A stretch of DNA of 64,000 bases from Methylobacterium sp. Leaf118 (GCF_920984675.1 NZ_CAKLBV010000002.1:1-64000); one strand, 5' to 3'; positions 7,031 through 16,095 are shown, numbered from the stretch's first letter. A program made the numbers and translations. Notes: a model not told the origin generated them from the letters alone.

Positions 7031-9088
7031 TCACTCCGCCGGGGCGAGCCTGGGGTCGGCTTCCAGCGCCGTCCAGCGATCGGCACGGTAGGCCTTCACG
7101 CAGGCCATGACGCCGAACACCACGATCGCCACGACGAGGCCGACGAAGAACACGGCGAGGGCCGCGTCGATCCGGTCGTTGAAGACGATCTTGTGCATGT
7201 CGGCCATGTTCTTGGCCGGCGCCAGCACCTTGCCCTCGGCGATCGCCGTCGAGAACCGCTCCGCGTGGGAGAGGAAGCCGATCTTCGGGTCGGGCGAGAA
7301 GATCTTCTGCCAGCCGGCGGTCAGGGTGCAGATGCAGAGCCAGATCGTCGGGATGATGGTGACGAAGGCGTAGCGCTCGCGCTTCATCTTGAAGATCACT
7401 ACGGTGGCGAGCGTCAGGGCCACCGCCGCCAGCATCTGGTTCGAGATGCCGAAGAGCGGCCAGAGCGTGTAGATGCCGCCCAGCGGATCGGTCACGCCCT
7501 GGTAGAGGAAGTAGCCCCAGGCCGCCACGCAGAGCCCGGTCGCCACCAGGCTCGGGGCCCAGGCCGAGGTGTCCTTGAAGCGCGGCGAGAGCAGGCCGAG
7601 CAGGTCCTGGAGCATGAAGCGCCCGGCCCGCGTGCCGGCATCGACGGCCGTCAGGATGAACAGGGCCTCGAACAGGATGGCGAAGTGGTACCAGAAGGCC
7701 ATCATCGCCTTGCCGCCGACGGCCGAGGAGATGATGTGGGCCATGCCCACGGCGAGCGTCGGGGCGCCGCCGACGCGCGAGATGATCGAGTGTTCGCCGA
7801 CATCCTTGGCGGTCTGGGCGATGACGTCGGCGGCGATCGGGAAGCCGAGGTTGGTCACGGCCGCCGCCGCGCTTTCCGGCGTGGTGCCGACGAGGCCGGC
7901 CGGCGAGTTCATGGTGAAGTAGATGCCTGGATCGATCACGCTGGCGGCCACCAGCGCCATGATCGCCACGAAGCTCTCCATCAGCATGCCGCCGTAGCCG
8001 ATGAAGCGGGTGTCCATCTCGTTGTCGACGAGCTTGGGGGTCGTGCCCGACGCGATCAGCGCGTGGAAGCCCGACACCGCGCCGCAGGCGATGGTGATGA
8101 ACAGGAACGGGAACAGCGAGCCCGCCCAGACCGGGCCGGTGCCGTCGACGAACTTCGTCATGGCCGGCATCTGCATGTGCGGCGCGACGACGACGATGCC
8201 GAGCGCCAGGCCGACGATGGTGCCGATCTTGAGGAAGGTCGAGAGGTAGTCGCGCGGGGCGAGCAACAGCCAAACGGGGAGGATCGCGGCGACGAAGCCG
8301 TAGCCGATCAGCATCCAGGTCAGCTGGGTGCCGGTGAAGGTGAAGGCCGGGCCCCAGACCGGGTGCTCGTTGATCTGGCCGCCGCCGAGGATCGCGGCCA
8401 TCAGCAGGACGAAGCCGATGATCGAGACCTCGCCGATCTTGCCCGGCCGGATGTAGCGCGCGTAGAGGCCCATCAGGATCGCGATCGGGATCGTGGCCGC
8501 GACCGTGAAGGTGCCCCAGGGGCTCTCGGCCAGCGCCTTGACCACGATCATCGCCAGCACGGCGAGCAGGATCACCATGATCATGAAGGTGCCGAACAGC
8601 GCGATCACGCCGGGGATCACGCCGAGCTCGGCCCGGATCAGCTCGCCCAGCGAACGCCCGTCGCGGCGCATCGAGATGAACAGGATCATGAAGTCCTGCA
8701 CCGCGCCCGCGAGCACGACGCCCGCCAGGATCCAGAGCATGCCGGGCAGGTAGCCCATCTGCGCGGCGAGCACCGGGCCGACCAGCGGGCCCGCGCCCGC
8801 GATCGCCGCGAAGTGGTGGCCGAACAGGACGGTCTTGTTGGTGGGAACGTAGTCGAGGCCGTCGTTGTGGCGGTGGGCCGGCGTCTCGCGCGTCGGATCG
8901 AGGCGCATCACCCGGTCGGAGATGTAGAGGGAATAATAGCGGTAGGAGATGAGGTAGACGCAGACCGCCGCCACCACGACCCACAGGGCGTTGATGGCCT
9001 CGCCGCGATGGGTCGCGACGATGGCGAGCGCCGCGGCGCCCAATGCTCCGACCAGGGCCCAGGGCCCGTGCTTCTGTAACGCGCCCAT
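7031..9088 (-). CDS. cstA: Carbon starvation protein A, pyruvate/peptide transporter
   Basis: A 685-aa inner-membrane protein of the CstA/BtsT family, the usual length. The family signatures are visible: an early YRYYSLYISDRVMRLDP segment, then DYVPTNKTVLFGHHFAAIAGAGPLVGP, and many membrane helices with ISGFHALIASGTTPKL-like and GGMLMESFVAIMAL elements. Members take up pyruvate or peptides by proton symport when carbon is scarce. ATG 9088 has a GGAG site upstream. It is followed by ybdD with a four-base gap, then an intrinsic terminator. A large inverted repeat lies upstream (9191-9247) and could be regulatory. Assignment to pyruvate versus peptide uptake cannot be made from the sequence alone. 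Confidence 0.95.
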   Translation of the reverse strand: MGALQKHGPWALVGALGAAALAIVATHRGEAINALWVVVAAVCVYLISYRYYSLYISDRVMRLDPTRETPAHRHNDGLDYVPTNKTVLFGHHFAAIAGAGPLVGPVLAAQMGYLPGMLWILAGVVLAGAVQDFMILFISMRRDGRSLGELIRAELGVIPGVIALFGTFMIMVILLAVLAMIVVKALAESPWGTFTVAATIPIAILMGLYARYIRPGKIGEVSIIGFVLLMAAILGGGQINEHPVWGPAFTFTGTQLTWMLIGYGFVAAILPVWLLLAPRDYLSTFLKIGTIVGLALGIVVVAPHMQMPAMTKFVDGTGPVWAGSLFPFLFITIACGAVSGFHALIASGTTPKLVDNEMDTRFIGYGGMLMESFVAIMALVAASVIDPGIYFTMNSPAGLVGTTPESAAAAVTNLGFPIAADVIAQTAKDVGEHSIISRVGGAPTLAVGMAHIISSAVGGKAMMAFWYHFAILFEALFILTAVDAGTRAGRFMLQDLLGLLSPRFKDTSAWAPSLVATGLCVAAWGYFLYQGVTDPLGGIYTLWPLFGISNQMLAAVALTLATVVIFKMKRERYAFVTIIPTIWLCICTLTAGWQKIFSPDPKIGFLSHAERFSTAIAEGKVLAPAKNMADMHKIVFNDRIDAALAVFFVGLVVAIVVFGVMACVKAYRADRWTALEADPRLAPAE

Positions 9089-9190
9089 CGACGCCTCGCT
9101 CCGTGAGTGGCCGCGTTCTTGATGCAGGCGGCCTTAAGCGGGCTCTGTTTGGCGCAATTTTCTTCCCCCGACCAGTTGCCCGGACTTACA

Positions 9191-9247
9191 CCGGCCGCGT
9201 TTGTTCAAGGCCTCCGGCCGGGGGTGGGCTTGCGCAAACGCGGCCGG
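9191..9247. repeat. Perfect 13-bp inverted repeat upstream of cstA
   Basis: ccggccgcgtttg (9191-9203) and its exact complement caaacgcggccgg (9235-9247) flank a 31-base loop in the 190-bp spacer between cstA (starting at 9088, minus) and the upstream TPM gene (ending at 9279, minus). It could act as a factor-dependent or stem-type terminator for the TPM operon, or as a regulator site for cstA. No T-run is present. Confidence 0.6.
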
Positions 9248-9278
9248 CTCTCAACCGGGCGCTGCACGGTCCGACCGC

Positions 9279-9905
9279 TTAGTCCAGCACGATGACCCGG
9301 TTGGGCAGTTCGTCGCCCGCGGCGTCGCCCGGCAGGGCCGCTTCCAGCCGCGCGCCCACGCGCTCCACCGCGGCGGCGAGCCCGGCCCCGAGCGCCCCCT
9401 GCCCCGCCGCCGCGAGAAGGTCGGAGACGATGCCGTGCCATTCGCTCTCCGGGATGCGCGCGCGGACCGCGGAATCCGCGATGATCTCGGCGTAGCGCTC
9501 GGCCAGGGCCACGTAGATCAGGACGCCGGTGCGGCCCCGCGTGCCGGGGAGGCCGTGAGCCAGGAACTCGCGGCGGGCGGCCGCGTGGGCCCGCTCCCGT
9601 CGCCAGGGGCGGGGCGTGAGCGCGATCCGCACCCGCTCGTTCAGCGTGGCGGCCAGCGCCGCCAGCACCGCCCCGGCCTGGGCGAGCGCGATCTCGGCGG
9701 CGGACACATGCGTCAGCAGGATCAGCGGCCAGGGCAAGGCGAGGCTCACCCCGAGGGCCAGCCCCAGGGCCGGCGAGCGGTAGAGCCCGGCCCGGGCGGC
9801 CACCAGCACGACGATCTCGCCCGCGGTGCCGGCCTCGGCCCGGCCGATCGCCTGGGCGATCCGCGCGCGCTCGGATTCGGTCAGGATCGCCGCGCTACCA
9901 GTCAC
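9279..9905 (-). CDS. TPM-domain (DUF477) membrane protein
   Basis: A 208-aa protein with a TPM domain of the Psb32/YgcG superfamily: an N-terminal ERARIAQAIGRAEAGTAGEIVVLVA core and a later TGVLIYVALAERYAEIIAD motif, interrupted by two hydrophobic segments (about 42-62 and 66-86) that anchor it in the membrane. It lacks a cleavable signal. It starts with GTG at 9905 and overlaps the end of the upstream TPM gene by 11 bases in another frame, so the two are translationally linked. Together with LemA they form a lemA-TPM-TPM operon, a common arrangement thought to act at the cell envelope; molecular function is unknown. Confidence 0.85.
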   Translation of the reverse strand: MTGSAAILTESERARIAQAIGRAEAGTAGEIVVLVAARAGLYRSPALGLALGVSLALPWPLILLTHVSAAEIALAQAGAVLAALAATLNERVRIALTPRPWRRERAHAAARREFLAHGLPGTRGRTGVLIYVALAERYAEIIADSAVRARIPESEWHGIVSDLLAAAGQGALGAGLAAAVERVGARLEAALPGDAAGDELPNRVIVLD

Positions 9906-10698
9906 CGGAGGCTCCCCCGCCGCCCGACGAGCCGCCGCCGCCGGAGAACCCGCCGCCCCCTGAGAACCCGCCGCCGTCGGAGAAGCCCCCGCTCCAGCCG
10001 CCGGAAGACGGGCCCGGCACGAACACGATGCCCCCGCCCCGCTTGCGCCGCCCGCCGGAATTCATCCGGGCGAGCACGAGGATCAGCACCAGGATGACGA
10101 CGATCCAGAACACGACCGTGACGGGATCGACCGCATCCCCCCGCACGGGGGCGCGGCGCTGCCATTCCTCGGCATCCCCCGACAGGATCGAGAGGATCGC
10201 GTCGACCCCGGCCTCGACGCCGCCGGAAAAGTCGTTCTGCTTGAAGCGCGGCGTGATCGCCGTGGTGACGATGACCTTGGTGAGCGCGTCGGTGAGCGCC
10301 CCTTCGAGGCCGTAGCCGACCTCGATGCGGACCTTGCGCTCGGTCGGCGCCACGAGGAGCAGCACGCCGTTGTTGGTCTTGGCCTGGCCGAGCTTCCACG
10401 CCCGGAACAGGCGGTTGGCGAAATCCTCGACGGTGAGGCCCTGGAGCGAGGGCACGGTGGCGACGGCGACCTGATCGCCCGTCTTGTCGTCATGCGCCTT
10501 GAGCTTGGCCTCGATCCGCGCCTTCGCCTCGGGCGCGAGGAGGTTCGCGCCGTCGACCACGCGGCCGGTGAGCGTCGGCAGGGCGGGCTCCGCGGCGAGC
10601 GCCGCCCCCGCGGCGAGGGCGAGCAGCAGGGCGGCCAGCGGCGCCAGCAGCCAAGGGCCGAGGCCGCGGGCCGCCGGTCCGTGCGCGGTCAGGCTCAC
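9895..10698 (-). CDS. Secreted/anchored TPM-domain protein, YgcG type
   Basis: A 267-aa envelope protein. An N-terminal signal sequence (about 14-36, ending AAGAALAAEP) leads into a TPM domain (about 40-165, GRVVDGANLL, GDQVAVATV, NNGVLLLVA, RKVRIEVGYGLEG), a membrane helix (about 193-210) and a Gly/Ser-rich tail of FSGGGGF-type repeats ending GASGDW. This signal-TPM-TM-glycine-tail order is typical of YgcG. It starts with GTG at 10698, 12 bases after lemA, with no strong ribosome binding site, so coupling to lemA translation is likely. It overlaps the following TPM gene by 11 bases. Confidence 0.88.
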   Translation of the reverse strand: MSLTAHGPAARGLGPWLLAPLAALLLALAAGAALAAEPALPTLTGRVVDGANLLAPEAKARIEAKLKAHDDKTGDQVAVATVPSLQGLTVEDFANRLFRAWKLGQAKTNNGVLLLVAPTERKVRIEVGYGLEGALTDALTKVIVTTAITPRFKQNDFSGGVEAGVDAILSILSGDAEEWQRRAPVRGDAVDPVTVVFWIVVILVLILVLARMNSGGRRKRGGGIVFVPGPSSGGWSGGFSDGGGFSGGGGFSGGGGSSGGGGASGDW

Positions 10699-10710
10699 CG
10701 ACGGTGGACG

Positions 10711-11358
10711 CTAGAACTTCACGTTCGGCGCGCGCTCGGCGCCGGGCGTCGAGGTGAAGGTCTCCATGGGCTTGGCCTCGGGGTAGAACCACGCGGCGAT
10801 CCAGCGACCCGGAATCGTGCGGATCTCGGTGTTGTAGGCCTGGACCGACTGGATGTAGTCGCGCCGGGCCACCGCGATGCGGTTCTCGGTGCCCTCGAGC
10901 TGGGATTGCAGGGCCAGGAAGTTCTGGTTGGACTTCAGGTCCGGATAGGCCTCGACGGAGGCGAGCAGGCGCCCGAGCGCGCCGGAGAGCTGGTTCTGCG
11001 CGTCCTGGAACTGCTTGAACTTCGCCGGGTCGCTGACCGTGGAGGCATCGACCTGCACGCTGGTCGCCTTGGCACGCGCCTCCGTCACCTTGGTCAGCGT
11101 CTCCTGCTCCTGCTTGGCGTAGCCCTTCACGGTCTCGACGAGGTTGGGGATCAGGTCGGCCCGGCGCTGGTACTGGTTCTGCACCTCGCTCCACGAGGAC
11201 TTGGCCTGCTCCTCCAGGCTCGGCACGCGGTTGATCGCTCCGCAGCCCGACAGGCACAGCGACAGCCACAGCGCGGCGAGGGCGCTGGCGAGCCGGCCGA
11301 GCACGGGCGTGCGCAGCGGCGCGCGGGCCGCGGCGCGGGGGCTGAGGGAGACGGGCAT
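10711..11358 (-). CDS. LemA family lipoprotein
   Basis: A 215-aa LemA-family protein. The N-terminus has basic residues, a hydrophobic stretch and a lipobox LSGC, so it is probably lipidated. The LemA core follows: SSWSEVQNQYQRRADLIPNLVETVKGYAKQE, then a long helical region, and AYNTEIRTIPGRWIAAWFYPEAKPMETF near the end. Such proteins are mostly helical coiled coils at the membrane, of unknown biochemical role. The start at 11358 gives a normal signal; the longer frame to 11559 adds a non-coding-looking extension. First gene of the lemA-TPM-TPM operon. Confidence 0.9.
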   Translation of the reverse strand: MPVSLSPRAAARAPLRTPVLGRLASALAALWLSLCLSGCGAINRVPSLEEQAKSSWSEVQNQYQRRADLIPNLVETVKGYAKQEQETLTKVTEARAKATSVQVDASTVSDPAKFKQFQDAQNQLSGALGRLLASVEAYPDLKSNQNFLALQSQLEGTENRIAVARRDYIQSVQAYNTEIRTIPGRWIAAWFYPEAKPMETFTSTPGAERAPNVKF

Positions 11359-11497
11359 GGGCGGCGAACTCCGGGACGGACGGGGACCTGTCCCGCCGAA
11401 AGCGGGACCTTGACGGGTCGGGAGATAGGGGCACGGGCCCATCGCGGGAAGAGCGGACGGTTGACAACGCCCGGCCGATAGGGACGCTGTCCCCGGA

Positions 11498-11824
11498 ATG
11501 GACGAGGCTCCCGACGACCCCCTCCCGTCGCCTCCCGGCCGGCCGCGTGTCGCGATCACCTACTGCACCCAGTGCCAGTGGCTGCTCCGCGCCGCCTGGA
11601 TGGCGCAGGAGCTTCTCTCCACCTTCCGCGACGATCTCGGCGAGGTCGCCCTGGTGCCGGGCACCGGCGGCGTCTTCGTCATCGCCTTCGAGGGCGAGAC
11701 GATCTGGGAGCGGGTGCGCGACGGCGGCTTCCCCGACGTGAAGACCCTCAAGCAGCGGGTGCGTGACCGGATCGATCCGGCGCGGGACCTAGGGCATGTC
11801 GATCGTGCTGCACAGCGACCCTGA
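11498..11824 (+). CDS. SelT/SelW/SelH (Rdx) family thioredoxin-like protein
   Basis: A 108-aa protein of the Rdx family. The redox motif CTQC (Cys23-Cys26) sits after the first beta strand (VAITYCTQC), followed by the conserved helix WLLRAAWMAQELLSTF, then GGVFVIAFEGETIWER and the C-terminal FPDVKTLKQRVRD motif. In selenoprotein W relatives the second residue of the redox pair can be selenocysteine; here both are cysteine. The family is thought to act in thiol redox control. Its 3' end overlaps the start of the HWE kinase by 29 bases. Confidence 0.9.
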   Translation: MDEAPDDPLPSPPGRPRVAITYCTQCQWLLRAAWMAQELLSTFRDDLGEVALVPGTGGVFVIAFEGETIWERVRDGGFPDVKTLKQRVRDRIDPARDLGHVDRAAQRP

Positions 11825-14063
11825 TTCCCGCCCCCCGGTGCCGGAGGCCGCCGTCTCTCCCTCGGATGCCGGCCCCGCCCCGCCTGCGTCCCCGGCGCCG
11901 CGGGACGGCCTGATCCGGCGCCTGTCCGTCCGGTTCGGCCAGCGCGGCTTCTCCACCCAGTTCTACCTGATCATGCTGGTGATCGCGTTGATCGGGCCGG
12001 GCCTGATCTTCACCGCGATCCTGCTGACCCGCTATGCCGCGACGGAGCGCGCCCGCTTCGAGCAGGATGCGCGGGAGAACGTGCGCGGCATCGCCCTCTC
12101 GATCGACCGCGACACGGCGGGCCTCGTCTCGGTGCTCCAGACGCTCGCGACCTCGCCGCGGCTCAAGGACGGCGAATTCGCCAATTTCGAGAACCAGGCC
12201 CGCCTCGTGCGCGACGCCACCGGCCTCGACATCGTGCTGCGCCGCCTCGACGGCCAGCAGGTCGTCAACACTGCGCTGAAGGCCGGGGCGCCGCTGCCGG
12301 TCACCTCCCTGCCGATCGACCACGAGCTGCGCATCAGCGGCCAGCGCTCGATGGTGACGGGCTACCTCGCCGGCGTGACCCCGGATCAGGCGAGCTACGC
12401 CGTCGCCGTGCCGGTGCGGATCGAGGATGTGGTCACCTACTTCCTCAGCTTCACGGTGCCGGTGAGCCGGATCGAGGGGATCCTGGCCCGCGAGCAGGTG
12501 CGCGGCTGGGTCTCGGGCGTGTCCGACCGGGAGGGCATCGTCCTCGCCCGCCTGCCCGAGCTGCCCGGCGTGGTCGGGCGCCCGCGGCTGGCGACGCTGC
12601 GCCAGACCGCGACCGGGACCCCCGGCGTTTGGGAGGGCCGCGACCGTGCCTTCAAGCGCGTCACGGTGGTCGAGGCGCGCTCGCGGCTCAACGGTTGGAC
12701 CGCGGGGGCGAGCATCCCGCGCGAACTCGTCGACGAGCGGCTGCATCGCTGGATCTGGGCCTTCGGCGGCTTCGGGCTGCTGGTGCTGGCGACCTCCTCG
12801 GTGCTCGCCGTGCATCTCTGGTCACGGGTCTCCAAGCCCCTGCGCCAGCTCGCGGCCTCCGGGCCGGCTTTGGCCCGCGGTCAGGCGATCCCGCGGATCG
12901 CCTCGCCGATCCACGAGATCCGTCGCCTCGGCGACGTGCTGTCGGAGGCCTCCCTGCGCCTGCGCACCCGCAGCGAGGAGCGCGACCGGGCGCTCGCCGA
13001 GACGCAGCGCGGCCTCTCCGCCCTCAAGGAGAGCGAGGCGCGCTTCCGCCACATGGCCGATTCCGCGCCGGCCCTGATCTGGATGACCGACGAGACCGCC
13101 CAGGTCGTCTTCGCCAACATGCATTTCGACCACCTGTTCGGCCGTCCGGCCGCGGAGATGGCGGGGGGCGGCTGGGAGACGATCGTGCATCCGCCGGATC
13201 TGCCCCTCTTCCTCTCGATCTTCGAGGAGGCGTTCCAGAGCCGGCAGCCGTTCCGGGCCGAGATGCGGGTGATCGACCGCAACGGCGAGATCCGCTGGCT
13301 GCGCTGCGAGGGCGTGCCGCGGCTCGATGACGGGGGGCACTTCCTCGGCTTCACCGGCTGCAGCGTGGATGTCAGCGACGCCAAGCGGGCCGAGGAGCAT
13401 CTGCGCCTGCTCATCAACGAGCTGAATCACCGGGTGAAGAACACCCTCGCCACCGTCCAGTCCATCGCGATGCAGTCCCTGCGCAACCTGGAGGGCGAGG
13501 AGGCGGAAGCCGCCCGCGGGGCCTTCGAGGCCCGCCTTCTCGCCCTGGCCCGGGCCCACGACGTGCTGACCCGGGAGAGCTGGGAGGGGGCCGAGCTGAA
13601 GACCGTGGTGGCGGACGCGATCCGCCCGCTGGAGGCCACCGACGGGCAGGAGGCCCGCTTCGTTGTCTCGGGGCCGCGCCTGCGGCTGGCGCCGCGGCTC
13701 GCGCTCTCCATCGCCATGGCCCTGCACGAACTCGGCACCAACGCGGTCAAGTACGGGGCCCTCTCGAAGGAGGGGGGCAAGGTCACGATCACCTGGACGG
13801 TGCAGCGCCGGCCCGAGCTGAGCCTGTCCCTGCGCTGGAGCGAATCCGGTGGCCCTCCGGTGAAGCCGCCGACCCGCCGGGGCTTCGGCTCGCGCCTGAT
13901 CGAGCGCAGCCTCGCCCGCGAGCTCGCCGGCACGGTCGCCCTGCATTACGAGCCCGAGGGCGTGGTCTGCACCATCGAGGCTCCGGTGCCGCCGCCGGGC
14001 CTGCTGGAGCGCAAGGGCGCCACCCAGCTCGCCGCGGCCAAGCCGCTGCCGCTGGCGGGATAG
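11796..14063 (+). CDS. Membrane-bound HWE-family sensor histidine kinase
   Basis: A 755-aa sensor kinase. A Pro/Ala-rich N-terminus precedes TM1 (about 56-78), a periplasmic Cache-like sensor (about 80-318), TM2 (320-342), a HAMP-like linker, a PAS domain (about 412-530) and an HWE/HisKA_2 kinase core with phospho-acceptor His545 (NELNHRVKNTLATVQ), N box MALHELGTNAVKYG and the family W-x-E (Trp681, Glu683), ending RGFGSRLIERSLA. HWE kinases are abundant in alphaproteobacteria and often feed the PhyR stress pathway. The start overlaps the Rdx gene by 29 bases in another frame, suggesting cotranscription. No partner regulator is adjacent, so its target is unknown. Confidence 0.92.
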   Translation: MSIVLHSDPDSRPPVPEAAVSPSDAGPAPPASPAPRDGLIRRLSVRFGQRGFSTQFYLIMLVIALIGPGLIFTAILLTRYAATERARFEQDARENVRGIALSIDRDTAGLVSVLQTLATSPRLKDGEFANFENQARLVRDATGLDIVLRRLDGQQVVNTALKAGAPLPVTSLPIDHELRISGQRSMVTGYLAGVTPDQASYAVAVPVRIEDVVTYFLSFTVPVSRIEGILAREQVRGWVSGVSDREGIVLARLPELPGVVGRPRLATLRQTATGTPGVWEGRDRAFKRVTVVEARSRLNGWTAGASIPRELVDERLHRWIWAFGGFGLLVLATSSVLAVHLWSRVSKPLRQLAASGPALARGQAIPRIASPIHEIRRLGDVLSEASLRLRTRSEERDRALAETQRGLSALKESEARFRHMADSAPALIWMTDETAQVVFANMHFDHLFGRPAAEMAGGGWETIVHPPDLPLFLSIFEEAFQSRQPFRAEMRVIDRNGEIRWLRCEGVPRLDDGGHFLGFTGCSVDVSDAKRAEEHLRLLINELNHRVKNTLATVQSIAMQSLRNLEGEEAEAARGAFEARLLALARAHDVLTRESWEGAELKTVVADAIRPLEATDGQEARFVVSGPRLRLAPRLALSIAMALHELGTNAVKYGALSKEGGKVTITWTVQRRPELSLSLRWSESGGPPVKPPTRRGFGSRLIERSLARELAGTVALHYEPEGVVCTIEAPVPPPGLLERKGATQLAAAKPLPLAG

Positions 14064-14142
14064 GTCGGTGCCGAGGCCGTGAACTCAGGTCGAGGACAGG
14101 AGCCGCCATCGATTGCGGCTGCTACGATCACACGATGCCCCT

Positions 14143-14247
14143 CATTCCGGGGCGCGCGGCGAACCCGGAATCCATGATTGGGCACAGTGCTCCGAGAGGC
14201 CGCGCAACACGGGTCGATTCCGGGTTCGCCTGCGGCGCCCCGGAATG
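14143..14247. repeat. Large imperfect inverted repeat (REP-like element)
   Basis: cattccggggcgcgcggcga... (14143-14172) and its complement ending ...gcgccccggaatg (14216-14247) pair over about 30 bases with a 2-base gap, enclosing a 43-base loop. It lies in the 278-bp spacer between the convergent HWE kinase and aldo-keto reductase genes. Units built on attccgggg...ccccggaat and gaacccggaat are familiar intergenic palindromes in Hyphomicrobiales genomes. It may serve as a bidirectional terminator. Confidence 0.7.
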
Positions 14248-14341
14248 ACGTCGAGGAAAATAGCGGCCATGAGGTCGCGTTAGCCCGGGTCGGGAGCCTT
14301 GGCCCGGCACCGAAACGATGGCCGTTTCGGCCCGCAGGGTC

Positions 14342-15178
14342 CTAATGGAACGTCGCGGGGTCCGGCCCGATCCGGCCATCCGCCCGGTCGAGCCCGGCGA
14401 TCGCCGCGCGGTCCCCGGCGGTGAGCGTGAATCCGAACAGGTTGAGATTCTCGCTGATGCGGGTCGGCGTGGCCGATTTCGGGATCGCCACGTGACCGGT
14501 CTCGAGATGCCAGCGCAGCACGACCTGGGCCGGGGTGCGGCCGAGGCGCCCGGCGATCCGGGCGATGACCGGATCGTCCAGAACCTGCGCCTTGCCCAGC
14601 GGGCTCCAGGCCTCGGTGACGATGCCGAGCCGGGCATGGGCCGCGCGCAGGGCATGCTGCTGGAAGTGGGGATGCAGTTCGATCTGGTTGAGGGCGGGAG
14701 CCTCGCCGGTCTCGGCCAGGAGCCGGTCGAGCTGCGCCTCGGTGAAATTGGAGACGCCGATCGAGCGGGCCCGGCCCTCCTCGCGGAGGCGGATCAGGGC
14801 GCGCCAGCTGTCGAGATAGAGCCCACGGTCCGGGCAGGGCCAGTGGATCAGGTAGAGATCGACATGGTCGAGTCCGAGCCGGACGAGGCTCTCGTCGAAG
14901 GCGCGCAGGGTCGCGTCGTAGCCCTGGCTGTCGTTCCACAGCTTGGTCGTCACGAACACGTCGGCCCGCGGCACGGCCGTCTCGCGCAGGGCCCGGCCCA
15001 CGCCGGCTTCGTTGCCGTAGACCGCGGCGGTGTCAACCGAGCGGTAGCCGTTTCCGAGCGCCGTCCCGATGAGGGTCGGCGCCGCCGCCGCTTCCAGGCG
15101 GTAGACGCCGAGGCCGAGCTGAGGGATCGATCGCCCATCGTTCAGGGCGATCCGGGGGACGGGATCGGGGGATGCCAT
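14342..15178 (-). CDS. Aldo/keto reductase
   Basis: A 278-aa NADPH-dependent reductase of the AKR superfamily, closest in length and motifs to 2,5-diketo-D-gluconate reductases (AKR5). The catalytic tetrad is complete: Asp49 and Tyr54 (SVDTAAVYGNE), Lys79 (TTKLWN) and His112 (YLIHWPCP). Cofactor motifs IGVSNF and IPKSATPTRISENL are present. It probably reduces small aldehydes or keto-sugars; the true substrate cannot be read from the sequence. The start at 15178 (MASPDPVPRIAL) matches the normal N-terminus, and the longer frame to 15262 looks non-coding. Confidence 0.93.
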   Translation of the reverse strand: MASPDPVPRIALNDGRSIPQLGLGVYRLEAAAAPTLIGTALGNGYRSVDTAAVYGNEAGVGRALRETAVPRADVFVTTKLWNDSQGYDATLRAFDESLVRLGLDHVDLYLIHWPCPDRGLYLDSWRALIRLREEGRARSIGVSNFTEAQLDRLLAETGEAPALNQIELHPHFQQHALRAAHARLGIVTEAWSPLGKAQVLDDPVIARIAGRLGRTPAQVVLRWHLETGHVAIPKSATPTRISENLNLFGFTLTAGDRAAIAGLDRADGRIGPDPATFH

Positions 15179-15336
15179 GGCTGCCAGCCTACGCGCGGCC
15201 CGGGCAACGGCCCAGGCGAAGGGCGCGGAGAATCGGCAAGATTCTTCCTGCCGTACAGGCATGACACCGCAGGGGGTGGGCTGCGCCGGGATCAGGGCCG
15301 CGCGGTCCGGCCGAGCGGCGCATCAGGTCCGGCGCA

Positions 15337-16095
15337 TCAGGGTCTGGCCTCGCCCTCCGGCCGCCGGATGAGGTGGAGATAGGCCGGATCGAAATCGCAG
15401 AAGGCGCGCAGGCGCTCCACCTCGGGCACGTGGAGACGGCGGTCCTGAAGCCGGATCAGGCCCTCGGTGCGCAGGTCGCGCAGGATGCGGCTGACGTGAA
15501 TCGTGGTGATGCCGAGGATGTCGGCGAGCATCGGCTGGGTCATCGGCATCGGGCATTCATGCGACCCGGCCGCCCCGACGATCTGCTGGCGCAGCAGCAA
15601 TTCGCAGAACAGGTGCGCGAGGCGCCGGTCGGCGGTGCGCTGGCCCATATTGGCGAGCCATTCCCGCAGGATGCTTTCGTCGACGAGCGTCGCCCACCAC
15701 AGGGCGCGGGCGAGGCGCGAGTCGCGGAAGACCAGGGCGTCGATCCGGTCCTGGGGCACGTCCGCGATGGTGCAGGCGGTCAGCGCCGCGATGTAGTGGT
15801 CGGAGGGGCCGAGCACGACCGATTGCAGATCGCAGAAATCGCCGGGCAGGAGGAGGCCGAGGATCTGGCGCCGGCCGTCGTCCACGAGCTTGTAGCGGAA
15901 AGCGACCCCCTCGACGACGAGATGGACGCCGACCGCCGGATCCCCCGCCCGGACGATGTCCTGCTGCGGCTCCGCGGTGCGGTCCGGCCGGAACAGGTCG
16001 GCCAGGATGGCTTGGTCGCCGGCGTCGAGATCGACGCCGTGGCGGAGCTTGCGGATCAGCGGGTTGCCGCGTGGGACGGTGACCAGGGCATCCAT
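15337..16095 (-). CDS. Crp/Fnr family transcriptional regulator
   Basis: A 252-aa regulator with an N-terminal cyclic-nucleotide-binding-like beta barrel (about 35-130; DPAVGVHLVVEGVAFRYKL, ILGLLLPGDFCDLQ) and a C-terminal winged helix (about 160-235) with recognition helix ITTIHVSRILRDLRTEGLI. It lacks the N-terminal cysteine cluster of oxygen-sensing FNR, so it is not an iron-sulfur sensor of that kind. Many paralogues of this type occur in Methylobacterium-like genomes. It lies between the reductase and glycogen synthase genes on the same strand, but spacers of about 155 bases on each side argue for its own promoter. Target genes unknown. Confidence 0.9.
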   Translation of the reverse strand: MDALVTVPRGNPLIRKLRHGVDLDAGDQAILADLFRPDRTAEPQQDIVRAGDPAVGVHLVVEGVAFRYKLVDDGRRQILGLLLPGDFCDLQSVVLGPSDHYIAALTACTIADVPQDRIDALVFRDSRLARALWWATLVDESILREWLANMGQRTADRRLAHLFCELLLRQQIVGAAGSHECPMPMTQPMLADILGITTIHVSRILRDLRTEGLIRLQDRRLHVPEVERLRAFCDFDPAYLHLIRRPEGEARP

